Below, in pieces: positions 10,101 to 17,518 of a DNA stretch of 38,626 nucleotides; the first letter of the stretch is position 1, and the number at the start of each line of letters is the position of its first letter. The translations under genes and the position numbers were made by a program. The notes under the pieces are model-generated. The model worked only from the letters and a program-made list of their open reading frames with translations, had not been told where the DNA came from and searched no databases. Source of the DNA: Defluviicoccus sp. (GTDB lineage Bacteria; Pseudomonadota; Alphaproteobacteria; MPNO01); NCBI GenBank assembly GCA_022823775.1, contig JAJEHI010000165.1, positions 1 to 38,626 of the forward strand, read 5' to 3'.

Positions 10101-10229
10101 AAGATCGAAAAGCCGTCGTTCTCGGTCAATCCGCTCGGCGTGCTGACCCCCGGCGTGTTCCGCAACATCTTCCGAATTTTCGACGCGGAGCGGGAAGAAC
10201 TGCCGCCCAAACCTCCGCTCACCGAGTGA
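7137..10229 (+). CDS. AsmA/YhdP-like envelope protein (DUF3971 type)
   Basis: A 1030-aa protein with one N-terminal membrane anchor (about 9-30, IGLGIAAIGAVSVLLLGLYG) and a long, beta-rich periplasmic body. It begins with an AsmA-like segment (GVLKPYLEERLAVLGLPYRM) and continues through many short repeats of the type VDxARLVASFP and RIDIAGLSVDRAHL. It ends with the typical AsmA C-terminal module (LKIDGTLVPAYQLNAALGEL ... GVLTPGVFRNIFRIFD). AsmA-like proteins such as YhdP and TamB form bridge-like lipid conduits between inner and outer membranes in other Gram-negatives. A similar role is inferred here. The start is the ATGATG pair at 7137. An upstream in-frame ATG at 7050 would put about 29 non-hydrophobic residues in front of the anchor and overlap the glnE start, so it was not used. 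Confidence 0.85.
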   Translation: MMRRLSRIGLGIAAIGAVSVLLLGLYGAWRLSQGPVSLGVLKPYLEERLAVLGLPYRMAFSDLVLNWGGTERPLDLVISDAELRGEDERAVARISEISMGLSLRALLGGDLVVKTIRLADADVTAIRRKDGTLSIGLAGDGGESLELFESGNGGRSGSSLLGKLDRIAIHRASVSLDDRLLGLKMSPERVSIDLERTEHAVVGVFDIDSWSGDERLSLGGTAEYRLNDRTSHVALDFRGLDPSRLAPVLAGWFPHLPDPAGIALPLQGRLEASSNPDGGLRKASFAVRGGTGSLSPAALDGHRYDIRSLTFDGSYSGADGTVAIDRLDIDFGVPTLSVTGKIAGIGKTPRLRARARLEGMTMSALGRYWPKGIAKGARRWLSANLNQGDVRDVDARLVASFPPAGARIERVDVTLGLDRATVHYFKPLPPVTHAKGTVKIDRDRVQIAVVEGRVDDLRIASGRIDIAGLSVDRAHLTLETRVSGPVATALSVLDHPRLRYASKVGLVPGQVRGTLSTRIKGSFPLIDALALEDTALNATGTLDAAAADGVFLGQDLTAGALRFALDTKGMKIEGDARLSGIAAAVGWQEDFTGTAETLRRYTVRARLTEPERKRFGVSLGPAVKGPLSVDAAYEVSSDRTERVAGTLDTTEAELALAPLEWWKPPGVAGRAAFEIAVENGETRAIRIASLAAGDLRAAGRLSLERGRIRRIEIDNFSVPGRFDIAGILTRDEASGWTVDTRGQLFDAAPLQRLIEGETGASLPPLRIAARFGRAKLTEGRTIRDMSLTADRRADSWRAIDLAGSFGNGKRFDLSYRPGESGGQFRIESEDAGEIFGLVGDTRWVRGGRVAMSAKRGTGDETGLWKGELVLRDFVLTGAPRLVEALRVASLGSLSEELGGRGVGVQKLTVPFDYDGSTIRISEGRALGTGFGATGHGTIDVDKETLKIDGTLVPAYQLNAALGELPGIGILFSGEKHGGLFAAPYAIRGKIEKPSFSVNPLGVLTPGVFRNIFRIFDAEREELPPKPPLTE

Positions 10230-10248
10230 CGGGGACCGGTTTCCCGTA

Positions 10249-11505
10249 TCAGACCGGTGTCACGATCACGTGTCTCTTGCGCCCGGCGGAGAGCTTGATG
10301 ATCCCGTCCTCCGTCAGATCGCCCAGGGACACCGTCTGCATCTCGTTTTCGAAGGCGCGGTCGTTCAGCCGGCCCCCGCCGCCTCGGATCAGCCGGCGCG
10401 CGTCCGCTTTCGACGCGGCGAGCCCGGCGCGGGCCATCAAGTCGAAGGCAGCGATGCCGGCCTCCAGAGCCGACCGGTCGAGCGGATAGCGCGGCAGGTC
10501 GTCGCCGAGCGCCCCCTCCTCGAAGGTGGTCCGGGCGGTGTCTTCCGCGCGCGCCGCCTCGTCGGCGCCGTGGCAGAGGGCCGTCGCCTCGCGGGCGAGC
10601 ACCTTCTTGGCCTCGTTGATATCGGCGCCCCGGAGCGTCTCCAACCGGGCGATTTCCTCGAGCGGCAGCGTCGTGAACAGCCGCAGGAAGCGGCCGACAT
10701 CGTCGTCCGCGGCGTTGCGCCAGAACTGGTAGTAGTCGTAGGGGCTCACCCGGTCGGCGTTGAGCCAGATCGCACCCCCTGCGGTCTTGCCCATCTTCTC
10801 GCCCGAGGCGGTGGTGATCAGCGGCGAGGTCAGTCCGAAAAGCGATGCGCCGTCGGTGCGGCGCCCGAGCTCGATCCCCGAGACGATGTTCCCCCACTGG
10901 TCCGATCCGCCCATCTGAAGGATGCAGCCGGTCCGGCGATAAAGCTCCAGGAAGTCGTATGCCTGGAGCACCATGTAGTTGAATTCGAGGAAACTCAGCG
11001 GCTGCTCGCGGTCGAGCCGGAGCTTCACCGAGTCGAAACCGAGCATGCGGTTGACCGAGAAATGCCGCCCGAATTCGCGCAGGAACGGGATGTAGGAAAG
11101 CCCGTCCAACCAGTCCGCGTTGTTCATCATCACCGCGTCGGTCGGGCCGTCGCCGAACGACAGGAATTGCGAGAAGACCCCCTTGATGCCTTCCATGTTG
11201 TCGTCGATTTGCGCCGCCGACAGGAGTTGGCGCGACTCGTCCTTGCCCGACGGATCGCCGACCTTGGTGGTTCCCCCGCCCATCAGCACGATCGGCTTGT
11301 GGCCGGATTTCTGCCACCAGCGGAGCAGCATGATCGGCATCAGCGAGCCGACATGGAGGCTGTCCGCGGTGCAGTCGAAGCCGATATAGCAGAGCTTCGG
11401 CACGCCTTCCGCGAGCGCCGCGTCGAGCCCGTCGGCATCGGTGCACTGGTGCAGGAATCCGCGCCCGGCGACGGTCTTCATGAACTCCGAACTGTAGACG
11501 GTCAT
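10249..11505 (-). CDS. tyrS: Tyrosyl-tRNA synthetase
   Basis: A 418-aa class I aminoacyl-tRNA synthetase that charges tRNA-Tyr. The HIGH-like motif is HVGSL (51-55), the KMSKS-like loop is KMGKT (237-241), and the tyrosine pocket region includes [11 protein letters not shown] (197-207). The C-terminus (about 345-415) contains an S4-like RNA-binding module ([18 protein letters not shown]). The length is that of the bacterial TyrRS family. The ATG start at 11505 is well placed. It converges with the AsmA-like gene, with stops only 19 nt apart. A family A palindromic repeat lies just upstream of the start (11531-11619). Confidence 0.97.
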   Translation of the reverse strand: MTVYSSEFMKTVAGRGFLHQCTDADGLDAALAEGVPKLCYIGFDCTADSLHVGSLMPIMLLRWWQKSGHKPIVLMGGGTTKVGDPSGKDESRQLLSAAQIDDNMEGIKGVFSQFLSFGDGPTDAVMMNNADWLDGLSYIPFLREFGRHFSVNRMLGFDSVKLRLDREQPLSFLEFNYMVLQAYDFLELYRRTGCILQMGGSDQWGNIVSGIELGRRTDGASLFGLTSPLITTASGEKMGKTAGGAIWLNADRVSPYDYYQFWRNAADDDVGRFLRLFTTLPLEEIARLETLRGADINEAKKVLAREATALCHGADEAARAEDTARTTFEEGALGDDLPRYPLDRSALEAGIAAFDLMARAGLAASKADARRLIRGGGGRLNDRAFENEMQTVSLGDLTEDGIIKLSAGRKRHVIVTPV

Positions 11506-11530
11506 CGTCGTCTCCAGGGGGACACGGCGT

Positions 11531-11619
11531 CCCTCGATACGGCGCTTCGCGCCTACTCGGGATGAGGGACAGAAATCGAACCCTCACCCTGAGTAGGCGC
11601 GAAGCGCCGTATCGAAGGG
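11531..11619. repeat. Palindromic repeat, family A, copy 1
   Basis: Two near-identical inverted arms (11531-11568 and 11581-11619, about 38 nt each) are separated by a 12-nt loop. The arms differ by only a few bases (CGGGAT against CAGGGT, and one extra T). Each arm contains a smaller hairpin, GGCGC-TTC-GCGCC. The element lies between the divergent starts of tyrS and the deacetylase-family gene. Copy 2 is at 25848-25949. The element resembles REP-type or miniature palindromic elements found between genes in many bacteria. It could act in mRNA stability or be a mobile passenger; its function is unknown. Confidence 0.9.
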
Positions 11620-11756
11620 CGTGCCTCCGCCACGTTGGCGGTGCTGATCGAAACGGACACGCTCTAGCACAGCCGCGCCGCTTCCGGAAACCGTTAGCGC
11701 CCGCCTCGCCCGCCGGTTTAACATCCCGGCGTCCGAAATCCGACCGGAGACCGATA

Positions 11757-12626
11757 ATGCAACCCAGCCGAACCGGGCCCTTTCCCTACGTCCCCATCAA
11801 CCGCCGACCGAAGATCTCCTGGCCGGGCGGCGCCCGGCTCGCGGTCTGGGTCATCCCCAATATCGAGATTTTCCCGCTCGACGAGCCGGTCCCGACCGGT
11901 ACGGGAATGGCGCCCGATATCATCAATTGGGCGCCGAGGGATTACGGCGCGCGGGTCGGCGTGTTCCGGATCATGGAGGTGCTGGAACGCCACGGCGTGC
12001 GCGGGACCGTGGCGCTGAACAGCGAGGTCTGCGACGACTACCCCGAGATCGTCGAGGACGCCAAGGCGCTCGACTGGGAATTCATGGGGCACAACGAGAG
12101 CAATTCCCGCTACCTCCACCATATGGAGCCCGAGGCCGAGCGCGAGACGGTGAAGCGCGTTTTCGACCGGATCGAAGAGGCGACCGGCGCCCGCCCGCGC
12201 GGCTGGCTGTCGTCCGGGTTGCAGGAGAGCTGGCACACGCTCGACTATCTGATCGACAACGGCGCCGACTACGTCGCCGACTGGATCAACGACGACCAGC
12301 CCTACCGGATGGATGTCGACGGCCGCCCGATTTGCTCGATCCCCTATTCCGGCGAGATCAACGACCTGCCGGCGATGATCCGCATGGGGCGCACCGCCGA
12401 GGAATTCGAGACCATGATCAAGCGCCAGTTCGATGTGCTCTACCGCGAGGGCGCCGAGTCGGGCCGGGTCATGGCGATCTGCCTCCACCCGTTCGTCATC
12501 GGCATGCCGCACCGGATCGGAGCGCTCGACGGCGGGCTCGAATATATCTGCGCCCACGAGGGCGTGTGGCTCGCCACCGGATCGGAGATCGTCGACCACT
12601 ACCTCTCGACCGTTCCCGCGAGCTGA
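11757..12626 (+). CDS. Polysaccharide deacetylase family protein (PuuE-like)
   Basis: A 289-aa protein of the NodB-homology superfamily, closest in style to the PuuE/allantoinase-like branch. Recognisable features are an N-terminal WPGGARLAVWVIPNIE strand, GVFRIMEVLERHGVRGTVALN, the EFMGHNESNS segment containing the family His, GWLSSGLQES, and the C-terminal ICLHPFVIGMPHRI. The usual metal-binding TFDD motif of chitooligosaccharide deacetylases is not visible, which fits the PuuE branch, where metal dependence is reduced or lost. The start at ATG 11757 is chosen because homology begins just after it; upstream in-frame codons run into the palindromic repeat. anmK follows 16 nt later. The substrate may be a cyclic amide or acylated compound, but this is inference. 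Confidence 0.78.
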   Translation: MQPSRTGPFPYVPINRRPKISWPGGARLAVWVIPNIEIFPLDEPVPTGTGMAPDIINWAPRDYGARVGVFRIMEVLERHGVRGTVALNSEVCDDYPEIVEDAKALDWEFMGHNESNSRYLHHMEPEAERETVKRVFDRIEEATGARPRGWLSSGLQESWHTLDYLIDNGADYVADWINDDQPYRMDVDGRPICSIPYSGEINDLPAMIRMGRTAEEFETMIKRQFDVLYREGAESGRVMAICLHPFVIGMPHRIGALDGGLEYICAHEGVWLATGSEIVDHYLSTVPAS

Positions 12627-12642
12627 CCGCCGGGTTGCGGCC

Positions 12643-13722
12643 ATGGCCGGCCGGGAGGGCCCCGCCTGGGTCGTGGGGCTGATGAGCGGGACTTCGCTCG
12701 ACGGCATCGACGCGGCGCTGATCGAGACCGACGGCGAGACGGTCCGGGCCTTCGGGCCTTCGGCGATCTATCCCTATCCCTCCGAATTCCGCGCCCGCCT
12801 CGCCGCGTCGCTCGGCCGGCCATCCGGCCACGAGGTCGTCGAAGCGGAGCTCACCCGCCGCCATGCCGACGCCGTGCGCGACCTCCTTTCGAAGCTTCCC
12901 GCCGGGCACCCTTCCCCGGAACTGGTCGGATTTCACGGTCATACCGTCGATCATCGCCCGGATGACGGCGTGACCGTGCAGATCGGCGACGGCGGGGCGC
13001 TCGCCCGCTCGCTCGGCATCCCGGCGGTAAACGATTTTCGCAGCGCCGATGTCGCGGCGGGCGGGCAGGGAGCGCCGCTCGCGCCGCTCTACCACGCGGC
13101 GCTGCTGTCGGGCGTGCAAGGGCCTGTCGCGGTGCTCAACCTGGGCGGCATGGCGAACCTTACCTGGATCGCCGACGGGACGTCCCCCGTTGCCTTCGAC
13201 ACCGGCCCCGGCAACGCGCTCCTCGACCAGTGGGTCGAACGCCACACCGGGCGGCCCTGGGACGAGGACGGAGAGCTCGCCGCTGGCGGGCGCGTCTCCG
13301 AGGATATCGTGGCGGCGTATCTCGCCGCGTCGTTTTTCGACCGCCCGCCGCCCAAATCGGTCGACCGGCTCGACTTTTCCCTCGACTCCGTCGCGGGGCT
13401 CCCCGTCGCGGACGGTGCGGCGACGCTGGTCGAGGTGACCGCCGTCGCGGTCGCCCGCGCCGTCGATGACCTGCCCCGACCGCCCAGCCGCTGGTATGTC
13501 ACCGGCGGCGGACGGCGCAACCGGTTCATGATGGCGAGGATCGCCGCACGGCTCGGCGTTCCATGCGAACCGGTCGAGACGCTCGGCTGGCAGGGCGACG
13601 CGCTGGAGGCTCAGGCCTTCGCCTTCCTCGCCATGCGGAGCCGTCGCGCGCTCCCGCTCAGCCTGCCGACCACGACCGGCGTGCCGTCACCGACGATCGG
13701 CGGAATGTTGCATTTGCCCTGA
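12643..13722 (+). CDS. anmK: Anhydro-N-acetylmuramic acid kinase
   Basis: A 359-aa kinase that opens and phosphorylates 1,6-anhydro-MurNAc from cell-wall turnover to MurNAc-6-phosphate. It keeps the family motifs: WVVGLMSGTSLDGIDAAL (about 9-26), the substrate-loop FHGHTVDHRPD, NLGGMANLTWI and FDTGPGNALLDQW, which holds the catalytic Asp. Its C-terminus has YVTGGGRRNRFMM. Length matches E. coli AnmK (369 aa). The ATG at 12643 follows the upstream gene stop by 16 nt, so co-transcription with the deacetylase-family gene is likely. A kinase that recycles a sugar beside a deacetylase-family gene hints at cell-wall recycling, but the pairing is only suggestive. Confidence 0.95.
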   Translation: MAGREGPAWVVGLMSGTSLDGIDAALIETDGETVRAFGPSAIYPYPSEFRARLAASLGRPSGHEVVEAELTRRHADAVRDLLSKLPAGHPSPELVGFHGHTVDHRPDDGVTVQIGDGGALARSLGIPAVNDFRSADVAAGGQGAPLAPLYHAALLSGVQGPVAVLNLGGMANLTWIADGTSPVAFDTGPGNALLDQWVERHTGRPWDEDGELAAGGRVSEDIVAAYLAASFFDRPPPKSVDRLDFSLDSVAGLPVADGAATLVEVTAVAVARAVDDLPRPPSRWYVTGGGRRNRFMMARIAARLGVPCEPVETLGWQGDALEAQAFAFLAMRSRRALPLSLPTTTGVPSPTIGGMLHLP

Positions 13723-13734
13723 GCCGGGTTTCCG

Positions 13735-13938
13735 CTACCGGATCGGCCGGATATCGATATCGAGCGCGACCAGCATGTCGCCTTCTCCAGCCTCCATCGC
13801 GTGGAGAAAAGCTTCCGGTATGACGATGCCGCCGCCGGAGTCGATCTTGACCTCCATCCGGGCGTCGGTTCGCGCGCCGTCCGATCCCGTGGCAAATGCG
13901 GGCCACATGTTGTTCCGCGCGCTTCGGCGATCGGTCAT
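13735..13938 (-). CDS. Small AbrB/MazE/SpoVT-type protein
   Basis: A 67-aa protein whose second half (MEVKIDSGGGIVIPEAFLHA, then AGEGDMLVALDIDIRPIR) matches the swapped-hairpin AbrB/MazE/SpoVT DNA-binding fold (consensus VKIxxxGRIVIPKxxR, then LxxGDxL). The usual Arg-Lys pair of that consensus is missing here (GGGIVIPEAF), so DNA binding may be weak. The ATG at 13938 overlaps the stop of the upstream hydrolase by 4 bp (ATGA, 13935-13938), a sign of translational coupling. It is too short to stand out and could be missed by pipelines. No toxin partner is adjacent, so a MazE role is not supported. Confidence 0.65.
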   Translation of the reverse strand: MTDRRSARNNMWPAFATGSDGARTDARMEVKIDSGGGIVIPEAFLHAMEAGEGDMLVALDIDIRPIR

Positions 13939-14591
13939 GACTCCTCCTCTTCGAGCACGAAATGCTCGTCGAGGTAGTCGTCGATGTGCCCGGTCAGCAC
14001 GTCGAGATGCTCGTTGAAGAGGTGGTCGGCGCCCTTGATCACCCGGTAGTCGATGGTCACGCCGCGCTGGTTCGACAGGTGTTCGGCGAGCTGGGCCACC
14101 GAGTCTTCCGGCACCTGCTGGTCCGCGTCTCCGTGCACGAACAGCCCGGAGCACGGGCAGGGGGCGAGGAAGGTGAAGTCGTACATGCTCGCCGGCGGCG
14201 CGATGGAGATGAAACTGGTGATCTCCGGTCTTCGCATCAACAGCTGCATGCCGATCCATGCGCCGAACGAAAACCCTCCGATCCAGCATTGCGGCGCGTC
14301 GGGGTTGCAGGATTGCAGCCAGTCGAGAGCCGCGGCCGCGTCGCTCAACTCGCCCAGACCCTCGTCATAGGCGCCCCGCGACCTCCCGACCCCGCGGAAA
14401 TTGAACCTTAGGGCCGAAAATCCCCGCCTGGTGAACGCCTGGTAGGCCTGGAACACCACCCGGTTGTTCATCGTCCCGCCATATTGCGGGTGCGGGTGGA
14501 GGAGGATCGCGATCGGCGCGTTGGTGAGCTTGCTGTGGTGGTAGCGGCCTTCCAGCCGTCCCTCGGGGCCGTTGAATATGACCTCGGGCAT
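13935..14591 (-). CDS. Alpha/beta hydrolase (COG2945 type)
   Basis: A 218-aa alpha/beta hydrolase of the short serine-hydrolase group often called alpha/beta superfamily hydrolase. It carries LLHPHPQYGGTMNN (about 30-43, oxyanion region), RFNFRGVGRSRGAYDEG, the nucleophile elbow GGFSFGAWIG (Ser near residue 108), the acidic FVHGDADQQVPED, and the catalytic His in VIKGADHLFNEHLD. These are all hallmarks of this group. The substrate is unknown. The start is ATG 14591. The next gene, the AbrB-like protein, overlaps its stop by 4 bp, so the two form one transcript. It is divergent from the cysteine desulfurase with 214 nt between starts. Confidence 0.88.
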   Translation of the reverse strand: MPEVIFNGPEGRLEGRYHHSKLTNAPIAILLHPHPQYGGTMNNRVVFQAYQAFTRRGFSALRFNFRGVGRSRGAYDEGLGELSDAAAALDWLQSCNPDAPQCWIGGFSFGAWIGMQLLMRRPEITSFISIAPPASMYDFTFLAPCPCSGLFVHGDADQQVPEDSVAQLAEHLSNQRGVTIDYRVIKGADHLFNEHLDVLTGHIDDYLDEHFVLEEEES

Positions 14592-14638
14592 GGCCGGAAA
14601 TCCCTCCTTGCCGCGAAACCGACGGAGAATCCGTGCGG

Positions 14639-14692
14639 TTGACAGGTCGGGACGCGCAACTAGGGTTGCGGCGCCGCGGGTTGACAGGCTGG
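14639..14692 (+). promoter_or_regulatory. Two direct TTGACAGG repeats upstream of the desulfurase operon
   Basis: TTGACAGGTCGG (14639-14650) and TTGACAGGCTGG (14681-14692) are direct repeats 42 nt apart, within the 214-nt divergent region. Each contains a consensus -35 hexamer. The first is followed after 16 nt by TAGGGT (14661-14666), a weak -10 candidate. They could be tandem promoters for the desulfurase operon or a repeated operator. This rests on pattern alone. Confidence 0.35.
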
Positions 14693-14805
14693 CGCGGGCG
14701 GCGGATGACGGGCCCGCGAAAGCGTCGGCGTTTATAGCACAACGGCGGCACCGGACTCCAAGCTTGTCGGCGGCGCGGGCGCGGCGAGGTCACGGAAGAC
14801 GAGCC

Positions 14806-15918
14806 ATGAGCGCCAGGGTCTATCTGGACTACAACGCGAGCGCGCCGGTCTGGCCGGAAGCGGCCGACGCGGTGGACGAAGCCATGCGCGCCGGCGCCAA
14901 CGCGTCTTCGATCCACGCTCCGGGCCGCGCCGCGCGCGCGCGGATCGAGGACGCCAGGGAGTCCGTCGCCCGCCTGGTCGGGGCCGATCCCGCCGGGATC
15001 GTCTTCACCGGCGGCGGCACGGAAGCCAACAACCAGGCGATACGCTGCTCCGGCGCCGAACGCGTGCTGGTCTCCGCCATTGAGCACGAATCCGTATTGT
15101 CGGCCGACGAAAAGGCCGAAATCCTGCCGGTGGATCCGGAGGGCGTCGTCGATCCGGAGGCGCTGGACCGGGCGCTCGCCGGAGACGCGCGCTCCGCCCT
15201 GGTCGCGGTCATGCTCGCCAACAACGAAACCGGCGTCATCCAGCCCGTGGCCCGGGTCGCGGAGATCGCCCGCCGCCGCGGCGCTCGCGTCCACTGCGAC
15301 GCGGTCCAGGCGGCCGGCAAGATCCCGGTCGACGCGGCGTCGCTGGGCGCGGACAGCTACGCCCTTTCCGCCCACAAGATCGGCGGACCGCAGGGGGTCG
15401 GGGCGCTGGTTTTGCGCGATCCGGACGCGGCCGGACGGCTGATCCATGGCGGCGGTCAGGAACGCGGTCGCCGCGCCGGGACCGAGAACGTCGCGGGAGT
15501 CGTCGGTTTCGGACGCGCGGCCGGGATCGTGGGAGAGAGGCTGGAGGAGTTCGCCCGACTGTCGGCTCTCCGCGATGCGATGGAAGCGGAACTCCACGCG
15601 GTCGACCCCGAGGCGTGGACCGTCGGCGACCGTGCGCCGCGGCTGCCCAACACCTCCATGACGGTGATGCCGGGCTGCGAGAGCGCGGCGCAGGTGATCG
15701 CCATGGACCTCGACGGGATAGCGGTCAGCGCGGGCTCGGCCTGTTCGTCCGGGCGGATCCGGCTTCCCTACGTCCTCGAAGCGATGGGGGTCGACGAAGC
15801 TGCGGCGATGTGCGCGCTCAGGGTGAGTCTCGGCTGGTGGACGACGCCGGACGAGATCGACCGTTTCGTCGCGTCCTGGGCGGACCTGCGGCGGCGCACC
15901 GCCCGGCGCGTCGCCTGA
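14806..15918 (+). CDS. Cysteine desulfurase (IscS/NifS family)
   Basis: A 370-aa PLP enzyme that takes sulfur from cysteine as a persulfide for iron-sulfur clusters and tRNA thiolation. It begins VYLDYNASAPV as IscS proteins do. Motifs are TGGGTEANNQAI, His94 in AIEHES, CDAVQAAGKIPVD, the PLP Lys191 in SAHKIGGPQG, and the catalytic Cys313 in SAGSACSSGRI. The Cys loop is of the group I (IscS-like) type. The ATG at 14806 starts immediately before the first conserved segment; a longer reading frame upstream is not supported. A [2Fe-2S] ferredoxin (11 nt on) and mnmA follow in the same orientation, with no scaffold protein iscU in the window. The likely job is sulfur supply to MnmA. Confidence 0.93.
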   Translation: MSARVYLDYNASAPVWPEAADAVDEAMRAGANASSIHAPGRAARARIEDARESVARLVGADPAGIVFTGGGTEANNQAIRCSGAERVLVSAIEHESVLSADEKAEILPVDPEGVVDPEALDRALAGDARSALVAVMLANNETGVIQPVARVAEIARRRGARVHCDAVQAAGKIPVDAASLGADSYALSAHKIGGPQGVGALVLRDPDAAGRLIHGGGQERGRRAGTENVAGVVGFGRAAGIVGERLEEFARLSALRDAMEAELHAVDPEAWTVGDRAPRLPNTSMTVMPGCESAAQVIAMDLDGIAVSAGSACSSGRIRLPYVLEAMGVDEAAAMCALRVSLGWWTTPDEIDRFVASWADLRRRTARRVA

Positions 15919-15929
15919 GAGGCTTGCCG

Positions 15930-16262
15930 ATGCCCCGCGTCGCGTTCATATCCACCGACGGGGCGCGTCGCGAGGTCGACGCCGAGCCAGGCCGGTCGGT
16001 GCTGGAGATCGCCTGGGAGCACGGTATCGACATCGAGGGCGCCTGCGAGGGCTCCATGGCGTGCTCGACCTGCCACGTGATCCTGAGCGACGCCGACTAC
16101 GACCGCTTGCCGCCTTCCAGCGACGACGAGGAGGACATGCTCGACCTGGCCTGGGGCGTGATGCCCAATTCGCGCCTCGGCTGTCAGATCCTGCTCACCG
16201 AAGCGCTCGACGGGATGGAATTCAACCTGCCGTCCGAGACCGTCAACCATATGGACGACTGA
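15930..16262 (+). CDS. [2Fe-2S] ferredoxin, ISC (adrenodoxin) type
   Basis: A 110-aa electron carrier with four cluster Cys: C39, C45 and C48 in CEGSMACSTCHVIL and C85 in SRLGCQILL. The spacing C-x5-C-x2-C-x36-C and the DMLDLAWGV segment mark the adrenodoxin / ISC-Fdx type rather than plant-type ferredoxins. ISC ferredoxins give electrons to the desulfurase/scaffold complex in iron-sulfur assembly. The position between the desulfurase and mnmA suggests a role in this sulfur pathway. An alternative is electron supply to a Rieske oxygenase encoded elsewhere. Start ATG 15930 is 11 nt after the desulfurase stop. Confidence 0.93.
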   Translation: MPRVAFISTDGARREVDAEPGRSVLEIAWEHGIDIEGACEGSMACSTCHVILSDADYDRLPPSSDDEEDMLDLAWGVMPNSRLGCQILLTEALDGMEFNLPSETVNHMDD

Positions 16263-16271
16263 GCCTCCGCC

Positions 16272-17387
16272 ATGATCTCGCTCGACATCGACAAGCCGCG
16301 CGCGGGCGCCCGTGTCGTGGTGGCCATGTCCGGCGGCGTCGACAGCGCGGTCACCGCGGCCCTCGTCGCGGAGGCGGGCTACGACGCGGTCGGAGTGACG
16401 CTCCAGCTCTACGACGACGGCGCGGCATCGGCGCGAAAGGGGGCGTGCTGCGCGGGGCAGGATATCTACGACGCGCGCCGGGTGGCCGACGCGCTGGGTA
16501 TTCCGCACTACGTGCTCGACTACCGGACCCGGTTTCGGGAAAGCGTGATGGAGCCCTTCGCCGAGGCCTATGTCGCCGGCGAGACGCCCATCCCCTGCGT
16601 TGCCTGCAACCGGACGGTCAAGTTTCGCGACCTGTTGGGGCTCGCGCGCGACCTCGGCGCCGATGCGCTGGCGACCGGGCACTATGTGCGCCGCCTGCCG
16701 GGACCCGACGGACCGGAGCTTCACCGCGCCGTCGACGCCGACCGCGACCAGAGCTACTTCCTGTTCGCGACCTCCCGCGACCAGCTCGACTATCTGCGTT
16801 TCCCGCTCGGCGGGATGACCAAGGACGCGGTCCGCCGGGAGGCAGAGCGCCGCGCCCTGCCGGTGGCCGCGAAGCCGGACAGCCAGGACATCTGCTTCGT
16901 TCCGAACGGCGGCTACGCGCGCGCGGTCGAGCGTCTCCGCCCCGGCGCGGCGGAGCCGGGCGATATCGTCGATCTCGACGGCAGGCGACTCGGCGGCCAC
17001 GACGGGACGATCGCCTTTACCGTCGGACAGCGCCGCGGGCTCAAGGTCGGAGGCACCGGCGAGCCGCTCTATGTGATCCGCACCGAGCCCGAGGCTCGCC
17101 GCGTGGTGGTCGGACCCCGTGCCGCGCTCGCCCGGAGCGAGATCGCGCTCGGCGGTCTCAACTGGCTCGCGGGCGCCGAGCCGCCGTGCCGCCCGACGCC
17201 GGTCCAGGCCAGGATCCGCTCGGCGCGCCCGCCCGCGCCGGCCACGCTCCACGCGTCCGCCGACGGCACCGCCACCGTCGCGCTCGATACGCCCGAGCAC
17301 GGCGTCGCCCCCGGCCAGGCCTGCGTCCTCTACGATGGCGAGCGCGTGCTCGGCGGCGGCTGGATCCGCCGCGCCGTTCGTCCTTGA
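16272..17387 (+). CDS. mnmA: tRNA-specific 2-thiouridylase
   Basis: A 371-aa enzyme that makes 2-thiouridine at wobble U34 of tRNA-Lys, -Glu and -Gln, with ATP and a persulfide sulfur donor. The PP-loop is [10 protein letters not shown] (18-27). Catalytic cysteines are Cys112 (in [11 protein letters not shown]) and Cys208 (in SQDICFV), matching Cys102 and Cys199 of the E. coli enzyme. [13 protein letters not shown] and the C-terminal [10 protein letters not shown] are also standard. Start ATG 16272 is 9 nt after the ferredoxin stop. Grouping with a cysteine desulfurase gives a compact sulfur-relay operon. An elongator tRNA-Met gene follows 38 nt downstream. Confidence 0.97.
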   Translation: MISLDIDKPRAGARVVVAMSGGVDSAVTAALVAEAGYDAVGVTLQLYDDGAASARKGACCAGQDIYDARRVADALGIPHYVLDYRTRFRESVMEPFAEAYVAGETPIPCVACNRTVKFRDLLGLARDLGADALATGHYVRRLPGPDGPELHRAVDADRDQSYFLFATSRDQLDYLRFPLGGMTKDAVRREAERRALPVAAKPDSQDICFVPNGGYARAVERLRPGAAEPGDIVDLDGRRLGGHDGTIAFTVGQRRGLKVGGTGEPLYVIRTEPEARRVVVGPRAALARSEIALGGLNWLAGAEPPCRPTPVQARIRSARPPAPATLHASADGTATVALDTPEHGVAPGQACVLYDGERVLGGGWIRRAVRP

Positions 17388-17425
17388 CTCCGTTCGGGGC
17401 CGGTCGTAAAGCGTCCCCTTCCGGT

Positions 17426-17501
17426 GGCGGAGTAGCTCAGTTGGTAGAGCAGCGGAATCATAATCCGTGGGTCGCTGGTTCGAGTCCGGCCTCCGCTACC
17501 A
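17426..17501 (+). tRNA. tRNA-Met (CAT), elongator
   Basis: A complete 76-nt cloverleaf: acceptor GGCGGAG / CTCCGCT (one G-U at the end), D-arm GCTC-AGTTGGTA-GAGC, anticodon arm GCGGA-ATCATAA-TCCGT with anticodon CAT, variable GGGTC, T-arm GCTGG-TTCGAGT-CCGGC, and an encoded CCA end. The acceptor and anticodon arms resemble the alphaproteobacterial elongator type. The initiator would have a C1-A72 mismatch and three G-C pairs in the anticodon stem, which are absent. A lysidine-type tRNA-Ile(CAT) cannot be fully excluded. The tRNA ends only 17 nt before the acyl-CoA dehydrogenase start. Confidence 0.93.
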
Positions 17502-17518
17502 GTTCTTTCCGCCTCTAG

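Noticed and set aside
17426..17501. The CAT tRNA as an isoleucine tRNA with lysidine
   Set aside because: The acceptor and anticodon stems fit the alphaproteobacterial elongator methionine tRNA better, though the alternative is not fully excluded.
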